Positions 20,940-32,522 of a DNA stretch of 64,000 bases are shown one piece after another. A model generated the notes under the pieces. It searched no databases and had not been told where the DNA came from. It saw only the letters and a program-made list of their open reading frames with translations. Position numbers and translations under genes: made by a program. The DNA is from Epiperipatus broadwayi. Lineage: Eukaryota; Onychophora; Udeonychophora; Euonychophora; Peripatidae. How positions within the stretch are numbered: the first letter of the stretch is position 1; every line of letters begins with the position of its first letter. Location of the stretch: NCBI GenBank assembly GCA_028023455.1, contig JAQFVV010006208.1:3578963-3642962 (forward strand). Reading direction: 5' to 3'.

Positions 20940-22365
20940 TTATTTGTTAATTATAATTGATATATTAAAAGAAGCAGGCGAAGAAATAGAAATTTTTTTA
21001 GCAAAGTTATATACCAAATGTCTAAATGATAAATATGTACCGCACAATTGGAAGAATGCAATATTAATATTTAAAAAAGATGATAAAGAAAATATTAGAA
21101 ATTACAGACCTATCAGCCTTTTATCAGTTTTATACAAAATTTTTACCAAGATAATTACAACTTGTCTACAGAGAACATTGGATTTCCACCAACCAAAAGA
21201 ACAAGCGGGATTTAAAAGTGGTTTTAGTACAGTAGATCATATCCAGGTATTGAGAGAAGTTATAGAAAGGATAAATGAATATGAGTTGCCATTATACTTT
21301 GGATTTGTAGATTATGAACAGGCATTTGATTTTATAAACATTTCTTCAGTGATTAAAGCATTGGATCATCAAGGATATTGTCATATTTTAAAGAATATTT
21401 ATAAAAATACAAAGCAACAATTAGATTACATAATGATATTAGGAAAGTTAACATTGAGAAGGGTGTAAGACAGGACGACTCCATATCTCCAAAAGTTTTT
21501 ACAGCAGTGCTGCAAGAAGTATTTTGTGGATTAAAATGGGAAACTAAAGGAGTGAAGGTAAATGGAGATTATTTAAGTCATTTAGATTTTGCAGATGATG
21601 TAGTTTTTTTTTTTTTTTTTGCAAATAATGCTTTAGAGCTGCAGGAAATGCTACAGGAGTTATCAGGTGAAAATAGGACTAAAGAAAAATGTTAAAAAGA
21701 TTAAAGTAATATTTAATGGATATTCTCAAAATATGAAAATAAGATTATGATGAGTTAGAAGAAGTTACCGGTTACAAATACCTTGGTCAGATTATTAATA
21801 CAGATGGAAACAAAATGGATGAAATTAATCATAGAATTAAACTTGGTTAGAGTGCTTTTGGTAGAAATAACTTGATACTAAAAGGAAATATACCTATGTG
21901 TTTGAAAAGGAAGGTTTTTAATAAATGTGTTTTAGTTCCTACTTATGGATCTGAGACTTGGACACTTAATAGAAGAGCAATACAGAGACTTTAGACCACT
22001 CAAAGAAGTATGGAGATATGCATGTTGGGAGTAACAAGAAGAGATCAAAAACGCAATATATGGGAAAGAGAACAAACAGGTGTTACTGACCTCATTGAAA
22101 AAATTAAAAGACTGATGTGAAGTTGGACTGGACATATTGCTAGAAGAGATGGTAATACATGGATAATTGACATCTTAAACGGGATTCCTAGAGATTGTAA
22201 AAGACCCAGAAAGAGACCACATGTGAGATGGACAGATGAAAGAAGGGGGTGTGTAGGGGTGATGTGGAGAAGAGAAGCTAAAGATTGGAGAAGATGGATT
22301 GAACTTGGAGAGACATTCATCCTATATTTGATTGATAATGGTTGATGATGATGATTATTATTATT
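20940..22365 (+). pseudogene. RTE-like LINE reverse transcriptase and tail, best copy
   Basis: The frame 20944-21468 carries NYRPISLLSVLYKIFTKII, REQAGF-type KEQAGFKSGFSTVDHI, and LYFGFVDYEQAFDFI (motif A). The continuing part has GDYLSHLDFADDVVFF (motif C, FADD). Further frames give LTYGSETWTLNRRAIQ-like and WRREAKDWRRWIELGETF tails, then GATGATGATTATTATT. The element copies itself by target-primed reverse transcription. It is 5'-truncated (no endonuclease), with a stop at 21466 and several frameshifts, so it is dead. The T12 tract near 21608 lies inside the RT. Confidence 0.9.
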
Positions 22366-23129
22366 ATTATTATAATTAATAATTATTTTTCTTAATTGTC
22401 ATACTTTATAAACATACATTTATAATTTTATGTTGGTTTTTTTGTTCCTTATAAAATTTTGCAGGAAGAATAGAAGACAATTATAGAGATGTTGCAAAAA
22501 TTTTAAAGTAAGATAATTAATATTCCATAACATATTTAAGCCCAATCTTTTAATTAGTAAAAGGACGAGTATCTTTGGAAACCATATCTATTCAAGTGTT
22601 TTTTTTTAATTGTTGTAACAGATATTTAATCCCATAACATGATATTAATATTTTGTTACCAATAAAGTTGTTGTTATTAATAAGATTGTTTTTTTGCTAC
22701 CTTCCCCTAATTTTTCATATGAATACATTTTGTCCCGATGGTATACATATAGTTATTTAAAGACAGTTATATATGTGCAATTTTTATTATAGACATTTGT
22801 GCTCTGAGACTAACAAATCAGAAATAATTATAGGAAGAAAATACTATACTTATTTAGGAATTTAAACATATATCTGTAAAAGCAACCTTTTTAATCTAGG
22901 AAATGATGCTCAAAGAAAATAAATTTTTTACAAGGAGAGTTGTCTTTACTAGATGATCCTTTGGTGAATGAAGAAAAGGTTGGCTTACAGGTCGATAATA
23001 TATATATATATATGAATCATCATCATTAGAGAAATGAATTGCAATGCACTTATGAATAAAATGGACTTTGTTTGATCATCATCACTTTATAGTGATAACA
23101 AATGCACCTGGCCTTTTTGGTTGCTTTAA
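22366..23129. other. Intronic sequence, nothing recognised
   Basis: AT-rich DNA with short microsatellites (ATT repeats near 22345, TA repeats near 23003). A fake exon at 22465 was rejected (see below). Confidence 0.5.
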
Positions 23130-23690
23130 TAAAAAAAATTTAAGATTTAAGTAAATTAAACAAAAAATGTTAATAATTATGGAAACTACTTCATAAAAAA
23201 ATTATGGTTATTAATGGTGGAATGACAGCGCTACAAACAAATGTAATATATTTTTTTAATAAAGCCATCGGTTTTGTAATAGTTTTTTTGAATTGATTCT
23301 TTTAACAAATTTTTTAAAGATTTAATGTAAATTAAACGAAAGATTTTAATATATAAATAAGTGTGAGAAATTTACAATTAAAAAAAAAAATGTTTGGAAC
23401 ATCTAGCCTGTTTGGTACAGTTCAGAAATTTACCCGGAAAGGTATTAATAAAGCTAAATATTAAATATATATGTTATATTTAATATGTGACAGTTATGGA
23501 CAACTCTTATAGTTTATTATTGAAGGAATGGTTGTGAATTTGACATGTGATGGCCTTACAGAGTTACATTCATACATTTACCAAGCAGACAACAGAGAAA
23601 ATAGGGAGTTTATATATAGGATAATACTTGAAAATGATGAGAAAGTTAATATATTTCAATTAAATTTGGTATTCTAACACATATAAATGT
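23130..23690. repeat. Dispersed repeat R1, copy 1
   Basis: Landmarks shared in order with 25510-26600 are TTCATAAAAAAATTATGGTT, AATAAGTGTGAGAAATT, TTTGGTACAGTTCAGAAAT, GGAATGGTTGTGA.TTTGAC and GACAACAGAGAAAATAGGG. Copy 2 is interrupted by Penelope-like coding sequence after TATATTTAATAT, so copy 1 either lacks it or shows the deleted state. Confidence 0.75.
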
Positions 23691-24189
23691 ACTTTAATTA
23701 TTTTTATACTTCATCCTATTAAATTTGATGTTTATAGTGTAGCATGATTGTCAGAATATAAGTGGATTCTTCATACGATAATTTTCATATGATTTTTTCT
23801 ATTTGGTGTATCCACATGCGTCTAATATTATTGATGAAATGTCTCGTGCATTCTCCTTCCTTTATATTCTTAATCTATGACAAAGTATTTTGAGGCATTA
23901 GTCATTTTTTGTATTTCTCGTTTTTATTTTCATGTTGTCTCTTTCCCTTCAATATATTAATAAAACTGGCAGAGTGATAATGTTTATAGAAAGATGATAG
24001 ATATGTTGATAATAAAGGTACTTTTTCTTTCAACTTGTGTTTGATTTGTGTGTGTGTTTATTTTGCAAATTCTCCTAACTTCATTGATGTAATTCTGTTC
24101 ACAATTATCTTTTGAAAACTCATCTTAGTATTCCTCAAGAAAGGAGTATCAGAATCAAGAGTTAAAAGTTTTTGGATTGAGTTTCAACC
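23691..24189. other. Intronic sequence, nothing recognised
   Basis: No supported feature in this AT-rich stretch. Confidence 0.5.
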
Positions 24190-24870
24190 TGAGGAAAAAA
24201 GATTTAATTTAGATGTAATTAGAGGGGATTTGAACCTAGGCAGACTTTCAAGCTCTCTTCAGCTATTAACTCCATCTTATACAACTGATACACCTGACTG
24301 TGAAAAAGACAAATGATCTCCAATATACTTATATCGTGTTAACACCAGCACTCACCAGTTGGTCCAGATCATTGTCTCCCACACATATATATAATCAATG
24401 TTCAATATATATTAAGATAACAAATCTTCAATCTTTAATGGACAGCCTTCAATCTTCTCCAGCCTCCAACTCTTCAGCCATCCATATCATTGAAAATCTG
24501 ATGGTAGAACATTCAAAGCCCTTGTTGATGCCAATATTATCGTCATACTCATGTTGACGTTAAATCATTCTGATCCTTCATTTATAAGACCTTAATATGT
24601 CCATTTAAATGCACAGGAGAGAGATGGGCAGAATTCAGGCTAAATCTGTAATATTTAAATACAAGTATATTGTATGTACTGAACATTAGATGTAATGAGA
24701 GGGGATTTGAACACAGACTTTTAAGCTCCCTTCAGTTCTCAACTCCATCTTATATAACCGATACACATGATCACATACATGTGAATAAGAATCTCCAATA
24801 TAATATTTCGTGCTGAACCAGCATTCACCAGTTGATCCGGATCATCTCCCGTACAGTGCTTAGTTTACAT
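24190..24870 (-). mobile_element. Family D ribozyme element, head-to-tail partial dimer
   Basis: AGATGTAATKAGAGGGGATT begins unit 1 at 24211 and unit 2 at 24688, a period of 477 bp; the hammerhead-like cores are 473 bp apart. All is in minus orientation. The minus strand also reads GTTCAAATCCCC, like a tRNA B box. Unit 1 includes the family block CTTCAATCTTCTCCAGCCTC. Unit 2 stops soon after its ribozyme. The first core has decayed (GAAA to GATA). No ORF. Confidence 0.78.
24794..24845 (-). ncRNA. Hammerhead-like motif, family D2
   Basis: Minus strand: CUGGUGA (complement of 24825-24831), AUGCUGGUUCAGCAC as stem II, GAAA (complement of 24806-24809), then UAUUAU. The core A6 is G, as in several family D copies, and would weaken or abolish cleavage. 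Confidence 0.55.
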
Positions 24871-25509
24871 AGTTATTAGAATAGAGCTATCGTGTTCAAT
24901 GTACCACTTGTAGTATTGATGTCATATGACCTTCCAAGCAACTTATCATATGATTTATTTTATTTATGACATAAGTTTTTTTTTTATTGGAGTAGAATAA
25001 TGCTTCTTTGTTGCAAAAAGTATACATTTTTAATTTTTGAAATATTTTAGTTTTGAAATATTTTAGTTTCTGATATAATAAAAAATTCAACTTCTTGTGG
25101 AAAAGCTCCTGTAATTTTGAAACTTTTTAATTCCGGTTACTTTGCAGTAAAACTTTTAAATATGTTTTATTATAATTTTAAATATATATATTTTTAAACA
25201 AATGAATTTAAATTAAGATCCAACAAACTTATTTTTAATATTGAAACAAATAACAGAAGACTTCAGAAAAATGCACCATAATGTATTTTGACATATTTTA
25301 TATTACAGGCTTCTCTTTCAAAACATTCACATTTTTCAATGTTAATATAATAGTATCATTATACATAAATATTAAACAATAACTTCTTAAACATGAAATT
25401 ATTAAATACTTAATTTATGATATTCATAAAGATCTTTAAAATAAAAATTAAAGTTTATAATTTAAATCAGATTCACCCGGCCTTGGAAAGAGCTATCGTT
25501 TTTTTTTAA
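24871..25509. other. Intronic sequence, nothing recognised
   Basis: AT-rich, with a small tandem GAAATATTTTAGTTTT at about 25038-25070. Confidence 0.5.
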
Positions 25510-26600
25510 TTGGTTGCCTTAACAAATTTTTTTAAAGAATGAATGTAAATTAAAATTTTAATAATTACGGACAACTGCTTCATAAAAAAAATTATAGTTA
25601 TTAATGGCAGAACGACAATGTTACGAACAAACGTAACATTTTTTTTTTAAAAAGTCGTCGTTTTTGTAATAGTTTTTTTTTAAAGTAGTTAACAAATTTT
25701 TTTAAGCAAAAAGGTTTTAATATTATATAAATAAGTGTGAGAAATTCACAATTGAAAAAAAAAATTGTTTGGAACAATCCGGCCTATTTGGTACAGTTCA
25801 GAAATGCACCCAGCAAGATATTGTATAAAATATACTTGTTATATTTAATATCAATAATTATGCGCTTTTAACGCTCATTAAAGAAGTTATATATATTAAT
25901 AATTTATTTAAAGCTTAGTGCTTTCAAAGCTCCATGGCTTCATACTCATAGCTGTGTGCCGTTGATAGTGATGAGGGGGAGTATTCAAATTTATGTTAAT
26001 TAGATGTTTCAGTATTTTATTTAAAACATTGTTTGAATTAGTTTGTCCATCTTTTTGAAATAGTGAAACAGGTGTCTTTTCTATTAATTGACTGGGTGTC
26101 ACTATTTATGAAATATGCCTTCTTTATTTTGCGCCTATGGTCGTTTCTCTCTTTGCACACTATTCTGGGGTTGGTGGGTTCAAATCTGTGTCCAGTAGCT
26201 TTTTCATGTTCCAAGACTGCTGATATAGACTCCTTGTTATTCAGTGCCCTTTTATACATATATGTGTGGTAGGATGCTCTGTTTGTAATGGTAGGTTTTG
26301 TTTCCCCATAATATGAGGCTCTGCATCCGGCCTAAGGGCATTGTATTTGGTACACCACTTGAGATATTGATTTGGGATCAAGTTTATCTTTTGAATTGTT
26401 TATTAGTCTATTGGTGTTGGCTGAAGTGTGGAAACCAATAATAAATTCTTTTGATAATGTTGTATTTGATATGTGACAAATGACGGAATGGTTGTGAGTT
26501 TGACATGTGACAATCTTACGAAGAAACATTCTTACATTTACCAATTGGACAACAGAGAAAATAGGGATTTTGTATATAAAATTGTTTTCAATTTGTTTGA
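25510..26600. repeat. Dispersed repeat R1, copy 2, interrupted
   Basis: R1 sequence runs 25510-25860 and resumes about 26450-26600. Between them lies a Penelope-like coding fragment on the minus strand. R1 itself may be the outer part of a Penelope-like element, since the frame 26544-26332 reads across its right junction. Confidence 0.65.
25862..26544 (-). pseudogene. Penelope-like GIY-YIG endonuclease fragment
   Basis: On the minus strand 26544-26332 gives TTLSKEFIIGFHTSANTNRL and SQVVYQIQCP. After a frameshift, 26259-26038 gives EHEKATGHRFEPTNPRIVCK and ERNDHRRKIKKAYFI. These are the linker, the GIY start and the H...E...RRKIKEA part of the endonuclease. It ends in the TTTGAAAGCACTAAGCTTTA hairpin motif. 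The RT domain is absent and there are at least two frameshifts. It is most like the fragment at 35965-36470. Confidence 0.82.
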
Positions 26601-26939
26601 ATATTTAAGAACAACGGCATTTTAAACTTTGATGTCTATAATAAATTCAGGGCTACTTGAATAAGACTGACTCAAAATGCATCGTGAAAACATTTTTCAG
26701 ATATTATTTATAATTTGTTTACAAAAGTGAAAAGATTATAATTTAAATTCATTTGTTTTAATAATGCATACGAGTAAAAAACCAATAAGTTTATGATTAT
26801 ATGATATATATTTATTTTTTAAAATTAAAGTTTATATTATATATTAAGAAATTGAATAATTTTATATTTGAGTATTAATTATTTGATATTTATGTAAAGT
26901 AATAGAATTACATTAATGTTTAAAGTTGTAATTAATAAT
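26601..26939. other. Intronic sequence, nothing recognised
   Basis: Very AT-rich; no supported feature. Confidence 0.5.
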
Positions 26940-27645
26940 TTGCATACTCATTACCTAAGTAATATATATTAAGGCTATAACCTTAAGACTATATGCGTAG
27001 ATGCGACAATAAGGACCTCTACAAATCTTTAACACAAGATTAACGACTTTAAAAGACGAGAGCGGCCACTCTTATCTTCGACCTACTTTTTAATTATATA
27101 GGCTAATCTAAAGCATTTTGATTTGAGAGCATGAAGCTATTAACTACTTCACTGATTAAGTCCACAATTTCTATACAATCTAACATAAACGAAATCTTCC
27201 GATTTACAGATTAATTTTACAAGATTAATCTTGTGTTAAAGATTTGTAGAGATCCCTACTGTCGCATCTAGGCACATAGTCTTAAGGTTATAGCCTTAAT
27301 ATATATTACTTAGTAATGAGTATGTGCTTAACAAATTATTAATTACAACTTTAAATTATCTTAAAAGATTTCTAATTATAAAAGCTTCACACTGACTCAC
27401 TGTAAATCGAAAGATTTCGTGTACGTTAGCTTGTAATGAAATTGTGAACTTAGTCAGTGAAGTAGTTAATAGCTTCACACTCTCAATTCAAAATAGATTT
27501 GCCTATATAATTAAAAAATAGGTCGAAGATAAGAGTGGCCACTCTTGTCTTTTAAAGATGTTAATCTTGTGTTAAAGATTTGTAGAGGTCCCTACTGTCG
27601 AATCTAGGCGCATAGTCCTAAGGTTATAGCCTTAATATATATTAT
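26940..27645. repeat. Complex foldback with a duplicated right arm
   Basis: The left arm 26940-27180 contains TATATTAAGGCTATAACCTT, CTACAAATCTTTAACACAAG and CACTCTTATCTTCGACCTA. It pairs with a partial right arm (27215-27350) and again with a second, longer right arm (27385-27645). The structure is left - right partial - right, as if one arm had been duplicated or a second copy had inserted. No ORF and no hammerhead core. Confidence 0.8.
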
Positions 27646-27798
27646 TAATGTTTAAAGGTTTGAATGCTTTGAAAGTAAAGCCTGTAATTTAAATATATTT
27701 TTAAAATTTACCTTAATTAATTTTCTAGTGTAGAATTTATATTAATTTGAAAAAACTTGTTTATTTTTTTTATTTTTTTTTATATAATTTTCATTTAG

Positions 27799-27976
27799 GA
27801 TTTTGAAAAATTTCACAAAAAATCACAGAATCTTATTAAAAATATGGACATCCTAGCAAAAAAATTAAGTGGTGAGCCAAAGTGCGATGTTACGGAATCT
27901 TCCAGAAAAATGTTAGCGAATCATCAGCAACTTAATGATGAAATTGTTACTCAACCACAAGCTATTATTCAAGAAG
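27799..27976 (+). CDS. SESTD1: SESTD1-like exon 3 (first spectrin-like repeat)
   Basis: A 178-nt exon entering at phase 0 and leaving at phase 1, between TTCATTTAG and GTATTT. It encodes DFEKFHKKSQNLIKNMDILA, then NHQQLNDEI and QAIIQEG (last codon split). In SESTD1 and Trio-group proteins the Sec14 domain is followed directly by (V/A)FEkF and a helical spectrin-like repeat, so the junction KVRL|DFEKF is natural. The segment is polar and heptad-like. The donor GTATTT is weak but fits; the next exon restores the frame exactly. Confidence 0.87.
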
Positions 27977-28865
27977 GTATTTTTATTTTTTAAAAAAATT
28001 ATTTTACAGATAATATTATATTTTGTCCAAAATAACTGCAATTTGCTTCAGTTGTAAGTGAGCAAAAAACCCGCATCAATAAAAGTATGTGAATATTAAA
28101 AGACAAATACATCAAAATAATTGATAGTGGAAAAAAAAAAGCCTATTAATAGCCCAATTTACCAGTGAGTTCGTTATCATTATTACACTTGACGGTTTTA
28201 GTTATTATTAATATCTTTTAAAGAAAAATTGATTTCTAAACTAAATTTATTCGTAAATACTGATGAAACTAAAAGAAAGTGGCGACTCTTCGATATCAAA
28301 ATAATAATATTATTAACCTTCATTTTGATATTTTTGCTAATTAGCCATCTGCCACAAAAACAAGAAATAAATAAAAAAAATATAATTTACGAGTCATTTT
28401 TCGAAATGAAAGTGGATTCAAAATTATTAAAATGAAACTATTTAAACTATGGTGATATAAATTAACTGCCAATAGAGGTTATCACACGCACGCTTGGATC
28501 TTTAATGATACTTTATTTGGTAACATTGTTATTAAATGATATAAATGCAAGGATATCAAATTTTGCAATTTTTTTGTTCTTTATTTTTTTACTTCAGAAT
28601 ATTTTGTATTTTTTTGCAAGTTAAATCTAAAATTCTGTAGAATCAAAATATTAAAAATAAGTAAAAAGCATTGCGAATTTTGGCATGTTTGAGTTTAAAC
28701 CATTTGGATATACAAAGTATGACAATTCAATGGAATGACTATGTGGTGTCAGCCGTAATTGTACCAAAATGACATGCGTATTCATGTTTAAACATGTTTA
28801 AGCTAACATATGCAGTTGTTAGTTAGCTTTTGAGAAGATAATAAATATTCATGCTTCCACTTGTG
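27977..28865. other. Intronic sequence, nothing recognised
   Basis: The frame 28229-28435 has a hydrophobic stretch but no family resemblance and no splice context; treated as chance. Confidence 0.45.
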
Positions 28866-29775
28866 CATAAAAATGGGTGATCGAAATTGATATCAAATTT
28901 TGGGTGAAGTAATCAAATGTGCTACTTGAAACATTACAACTGTTACAAATGCTATATGATGAAGATCCTATGAAGAAATCGAATGTGTTTAAGTGGCATA
29001 AGAGATTCAAAAATGAGTGAGATGTAATGAATGATCACCGAAGCAGACAGCCAAAAACAGCAATAACCAACATTAATATTAACAAAATGTGAGTTGCAAT
29101 AAAAGTCCGACAGACAGTTAAGTGTGAGATTGATAGCTGAAGAATTGCAGATTAATTGAGAAACAATTAGGCTAATTTTAAATAAAGAATTGGGCTTGCG
29201 AAAGATTTCTGCAAAGTTTTTGCTTCGGATCTTGATGGATGAACAGAAACAGTCAGTTTGATATTGCAACTGATCTTTAAATATGCATCTTCTTCTTAGA
29301 GTAATTTTGGTGATCAGAGTATGCAATGGATATCCCCAGATTCACCACACCCTAAAAAGGCATGCATCGCTCGCGGTTTAAAAACCATGCATGTGTGTTT
29401 CTCTGATCACAAGGATTTATTGAATAGGGATAAATAATCAACCAAAAATGATATTTAAAACTACTTCAGAGGATTATGAGATTCTGTTCGAAGATCCAAA
29501 TTGTGGCCTGACAAGTGGGTCATTCATCCTGATCATGTGCCAAGTCATAGTGCGCTCATTGTGAGAGACGTTTTGGTCAAAATATTAGTTACCAACTAGA
29601 CCACCTGACTTAGCTTCCTGTGATTTTTGGTTATTTCCTAAATTAAAAACTGTACTGAAAGGATGAACATTTTCTATCATAACTGATATCTAACAGAATG
29701 TGAGACAGCTGCTCAACTGTATTCCTGAAAGTGAGTTTCAGGTGTATTTCCAGAAATGGGAAACTCCATTTTGAT
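28866..29775 (+). pseudogene. Mariner-family transposase remnant
   Basis: Order of fragments on the + strand: LLQMLYDEDPMKKSNVFKWH (N-terminal helix-turn-helix region), VMNDHRSRQPKTA (like the DDxRSGRPxT linker), GLRKISAKFLLRILMDEQK (like LGxRKxxAKWVPxxLTxEQK), SMQWISPDSPHPKKA, and DLASCDFWLFPKLK (the YSPDLAPxDFxLF block with the third catalytic aspartate). A functional enzyme cuts and pastes the element at TA. Here many stops and frameshifts break it. Terminal repeats were not identified. It abuts a family A element at 29776. Confidence 0.85.
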
Positions 29776-30425
29776 TACCATTTCTTATGCTTACACAAGC
29801 TATTAAAACAGCGATAAACTTTTCATACAGTAGTGCAACCCAGCACAAGCCATAGTAGTCAACGAATATAGCAAGACAGTTTCTGCAAAAATCCCTACCT
29901 AGGATGAGTAAGCACTAGATAGGGATCATATGCACAAATCTTCTTCCATTGATTACTACGGCTTGCTCTTGATGGCTTTTCTGTATGGAGCTCACTGTTG
30001 TAACAGCTTGTGTAAACATAGGAAATGTTAAATCGTGTGACACCTAGCGATATAATACCTTTCATGCCCTTAGGGTGATGTGGTGATTGTGGTTATTAAA
30101 GATTCAAAGACATCAAAATTTATAGATATTGAAGTGTGTTCGGATCTATATGACTATATAAGCGAAGGAGCTTGGATTGAAAACATGTTTTCATTCTGAA
30201 TTTGTAACTATAATTAATTAAAAAGATAAAAAATGGCTGCTCCAGGGTAGCATTAGATACTCAGATCTACCAGTGCCCTCAGTTTTAAAGCTCCTCACTT
30301 TTGAAAGCCACAAACTCAAAAAATAGTCTGGAAATATTGTGGAGTAGATACTTCTTGCATCCATTGATTACTATGACTTGCACTGGGTGGCGCTACTGTA
30401 CGGAGAGTTTGTCACTATTTTTGTG
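29776..30425 (+). mobile_element. Family A element, decayed dimer-like copy A4
   Basis: Same plan as 15278-16010: a left arm with GATTACCATTTCTTATGC, a GGAT...TATGCACAAATCTTCT block, a body including GACTATATAAGCGAAGGAGC, and a second block ending in TACTGTACGGAGAGTTTG. The second ribozyme (about 30293-30340) is unrecognisable apart from CTCCTCACTTTTGAAAGCCA; the first has been deleted. Confidence 0.7.
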
Positions 30426-31560
30426 AAATATAATCTTATTAATTTTTTTTTCTTCCATAGACTATGATAATTAATAAAACACCATTAAGCTTCAAGCAAT
30501 TAATCAATGTTTAAACCCTTACACTTGGGTTCAAAGTTGAGTTTGCATTGAGCCAATCCACATGAAATAATCCCCAATGCTACAATTTTAGTCATTGTGA
30601 TATCGTCCAATATGGAGGTAAAACATAACAGGTTTTTTTATGAAATCAACTATCTGTTCTATTAAGTTTTCTTCCTTTGGAAGATAAGGTGAGTTTCACA
30701 AAGAGCAGTTATGTCAGTTTCTTAATCACTAGTGTTGTCTTCTATACAGTCTTGAGGAGATTGTATACGTTTGCACATTTCATGTACCTATATTTAAAAA
30801 AAAAAAAATTGGAATTATAACAATTGTATTTCTGCCTCCTGTTTTCCCATTACTGTTGTTAACTAGTATAGTTATCACTTTATTGTGTAAACCATTTAAC
30901 CAGACTGTGAGAAAGGCTATTTTCTAGGGCTCTTTTTTTTCCATGGTAGGTAGTGGGGGTTCTTAAATAGGGCTGTTTAAACATACAATTTTTTCCAGCT
31001 GAAATTCCTGTCAAATACGATTTCAAACTGCCTCATTAATGATTGCACGGTCTTAGTCAAAGATCACAAACAAAAATTGCCTGTCTGTTAAGCCTATCTT
31101 CGTTATTGCGGTCTTAATTTTGGAGGTTTTAATTTTGAGCCAAAAGAAAAAATTTGGAAAAACGATTTGGAGTTAGAAATGCTGTCTATGTAGTTAAAGG
31201 TTGTACATGTGGTTGTAAAAACCTATATTTTCATTATCACTGTAAATATAGGGAGATGTCTAATAGTACAAGAGGCTTACGATGACACCAACTTAAAAAA
31301 AAGAAAGAGATAGAAAAGACCTGACATCAGAAACAATACTCTTGATGAACTAATTTTCTACATAGTAAGGTGGTAAGAGATTTTTAATGAGGCACTTGTT
31401 TATTTTTTATACACAGTTACCCCTCATATCTGAAGGTCATTCAACTATCTCCCAGTTGTGGACAATCAGTAGCTTGATCATGGCAACCAAATTGTCACCC
31501 CCCTTGTCGACTTTAAAGTTGGAGAGTGGAATACATAGAAGTCTATCCATTAAAGGTTGA
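30426..31560. other. Intronic sequence, one doubtful Penelope-like trace
   Basis: At 31170-31270 the + strand gives AVYVVKGCTCGCKNLYFHYH, loosely like the GIY-YIG start of Penelope-like elements (VYxIxCxCG). Too short and isolated to assign. The rest is unremarkable. Confidence 0.35.
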
Positions 31561-31765
31561 AGATTTGCTATTTTAATGTAAAATGAAGATTGATTATACA
31601 TGTGTGTGGGAAGTTCAGCACAAAATATGTATATTGGAGATCATTTATCTTTTTCATGTGTGTGTGGTCATGTGTATCGGCTGTATGAGATAGAATGGAT
31701 AAGGGAAGGTAACTTGAAAGTCTGTGCAGATCCAAGTATATATAAACTTCAAGTATATATAAAAA
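31561..31765 (+). mobile_element. Family D fragment
   Basis: Matches family D in + orientation (ATATTGGAGATCATTTATCTT, GTGGTCATGTGTATCGGCT, ACTTGAAAGTCTGTG). The ribozyme is truncated: only the GTTCAGCAC side of stem II, AAAA in place of GAAA, and the ATTGGAGATC of stem I remain. Confidence 0.7.
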
Positions 31766-32522
31766 AAAGTACCGTATATTTGTATTTAAATATTAGGTAG
31801 TCATGTAAATGTGATCATTGATTTAAAAAAAGGAAGAAATAAGAGTATGTATATGTATAAGAGAATTCTGTACATATTATGTATATATTAATATATAAGA
31901 GCCTCTTGGTACAGTAGTCAGTAGGTTTTGAATTCAGGTGAAACTTGGAAATTTTTCAAATTTCAAGAAAATTTAGTTCTTTTTTGGAAGGGAGGGGGAG
32001 GGTGATAGATAGTCCATAGCCAGTCAACTAGCCAATCAATATTTAACTCTTTCTTTTTGCTAGAATGTAAAACAAGTAAGGAAAAACATAAATCTTCATC
32101 AGCCAGTATTTGATAGCCTGGTGATTGTTGTCTTTTCCTTTAATATTCCTCTATAGAGTGATGTGGAAGAGATTTATGTTGTGTAGTGAGCATCTTAAAG
32201 ATGGCTTTCCTTTTTTGCATAATGTTCATGTGTGTGTGTGTGTGTATGTAGATTTCAGTGGATGGTGAAGTACAATTTTTAAATATATCTAAAAATACAT
32301 ATATCATTACAACTTAATTTATATAATCAACCAGTAATACTACTAGTTTTATAGTGTTTAAATTGCAAGCAGATAGGAAAATGTTTTCTCTTTCCATTTG
32401 CTTGTGATTTAAATTCTCCTGATTAATTGTATATATTAGGTTGTCATGATATTTGTTAATAATAATTGCTAGTTAGCATAGTGCATATATATGTGTTGAT
32501 ACGAAGATTTTCACGGATTGCA
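31766..32522. other. Intronic sequence with a TG microsatellite
   Basis: (TG)n at about 32228-32246. No other feature recognised. Confidence 0.5.

Noticed and set aside
22465-22507. A small exon-like segment (TTTTGCAG acceptor, GTAAGA donor)
   Set aside because: It cannot be read in frame after exon 2 (an early TAG), and exon 2 joins exon 3 perfectly without it.
24300-24557. 85-codon frame on the + strand
   Set aside because: Lies within the non-coding ribozyme family D and is not kept in its other copies.
26940-27645. Hammerhead at CTGACTCACTGTAAATCGAAAG (about 27391)
   Set aside because: CTGACTC breaks the core and no stem I or cleavage site fits.
28229-28435. 68-codon frame with a hydrophobic segment
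   Set aside because: Looks like a membrane segment, but such stretches are common in AT-rich DNA; no supporting context.
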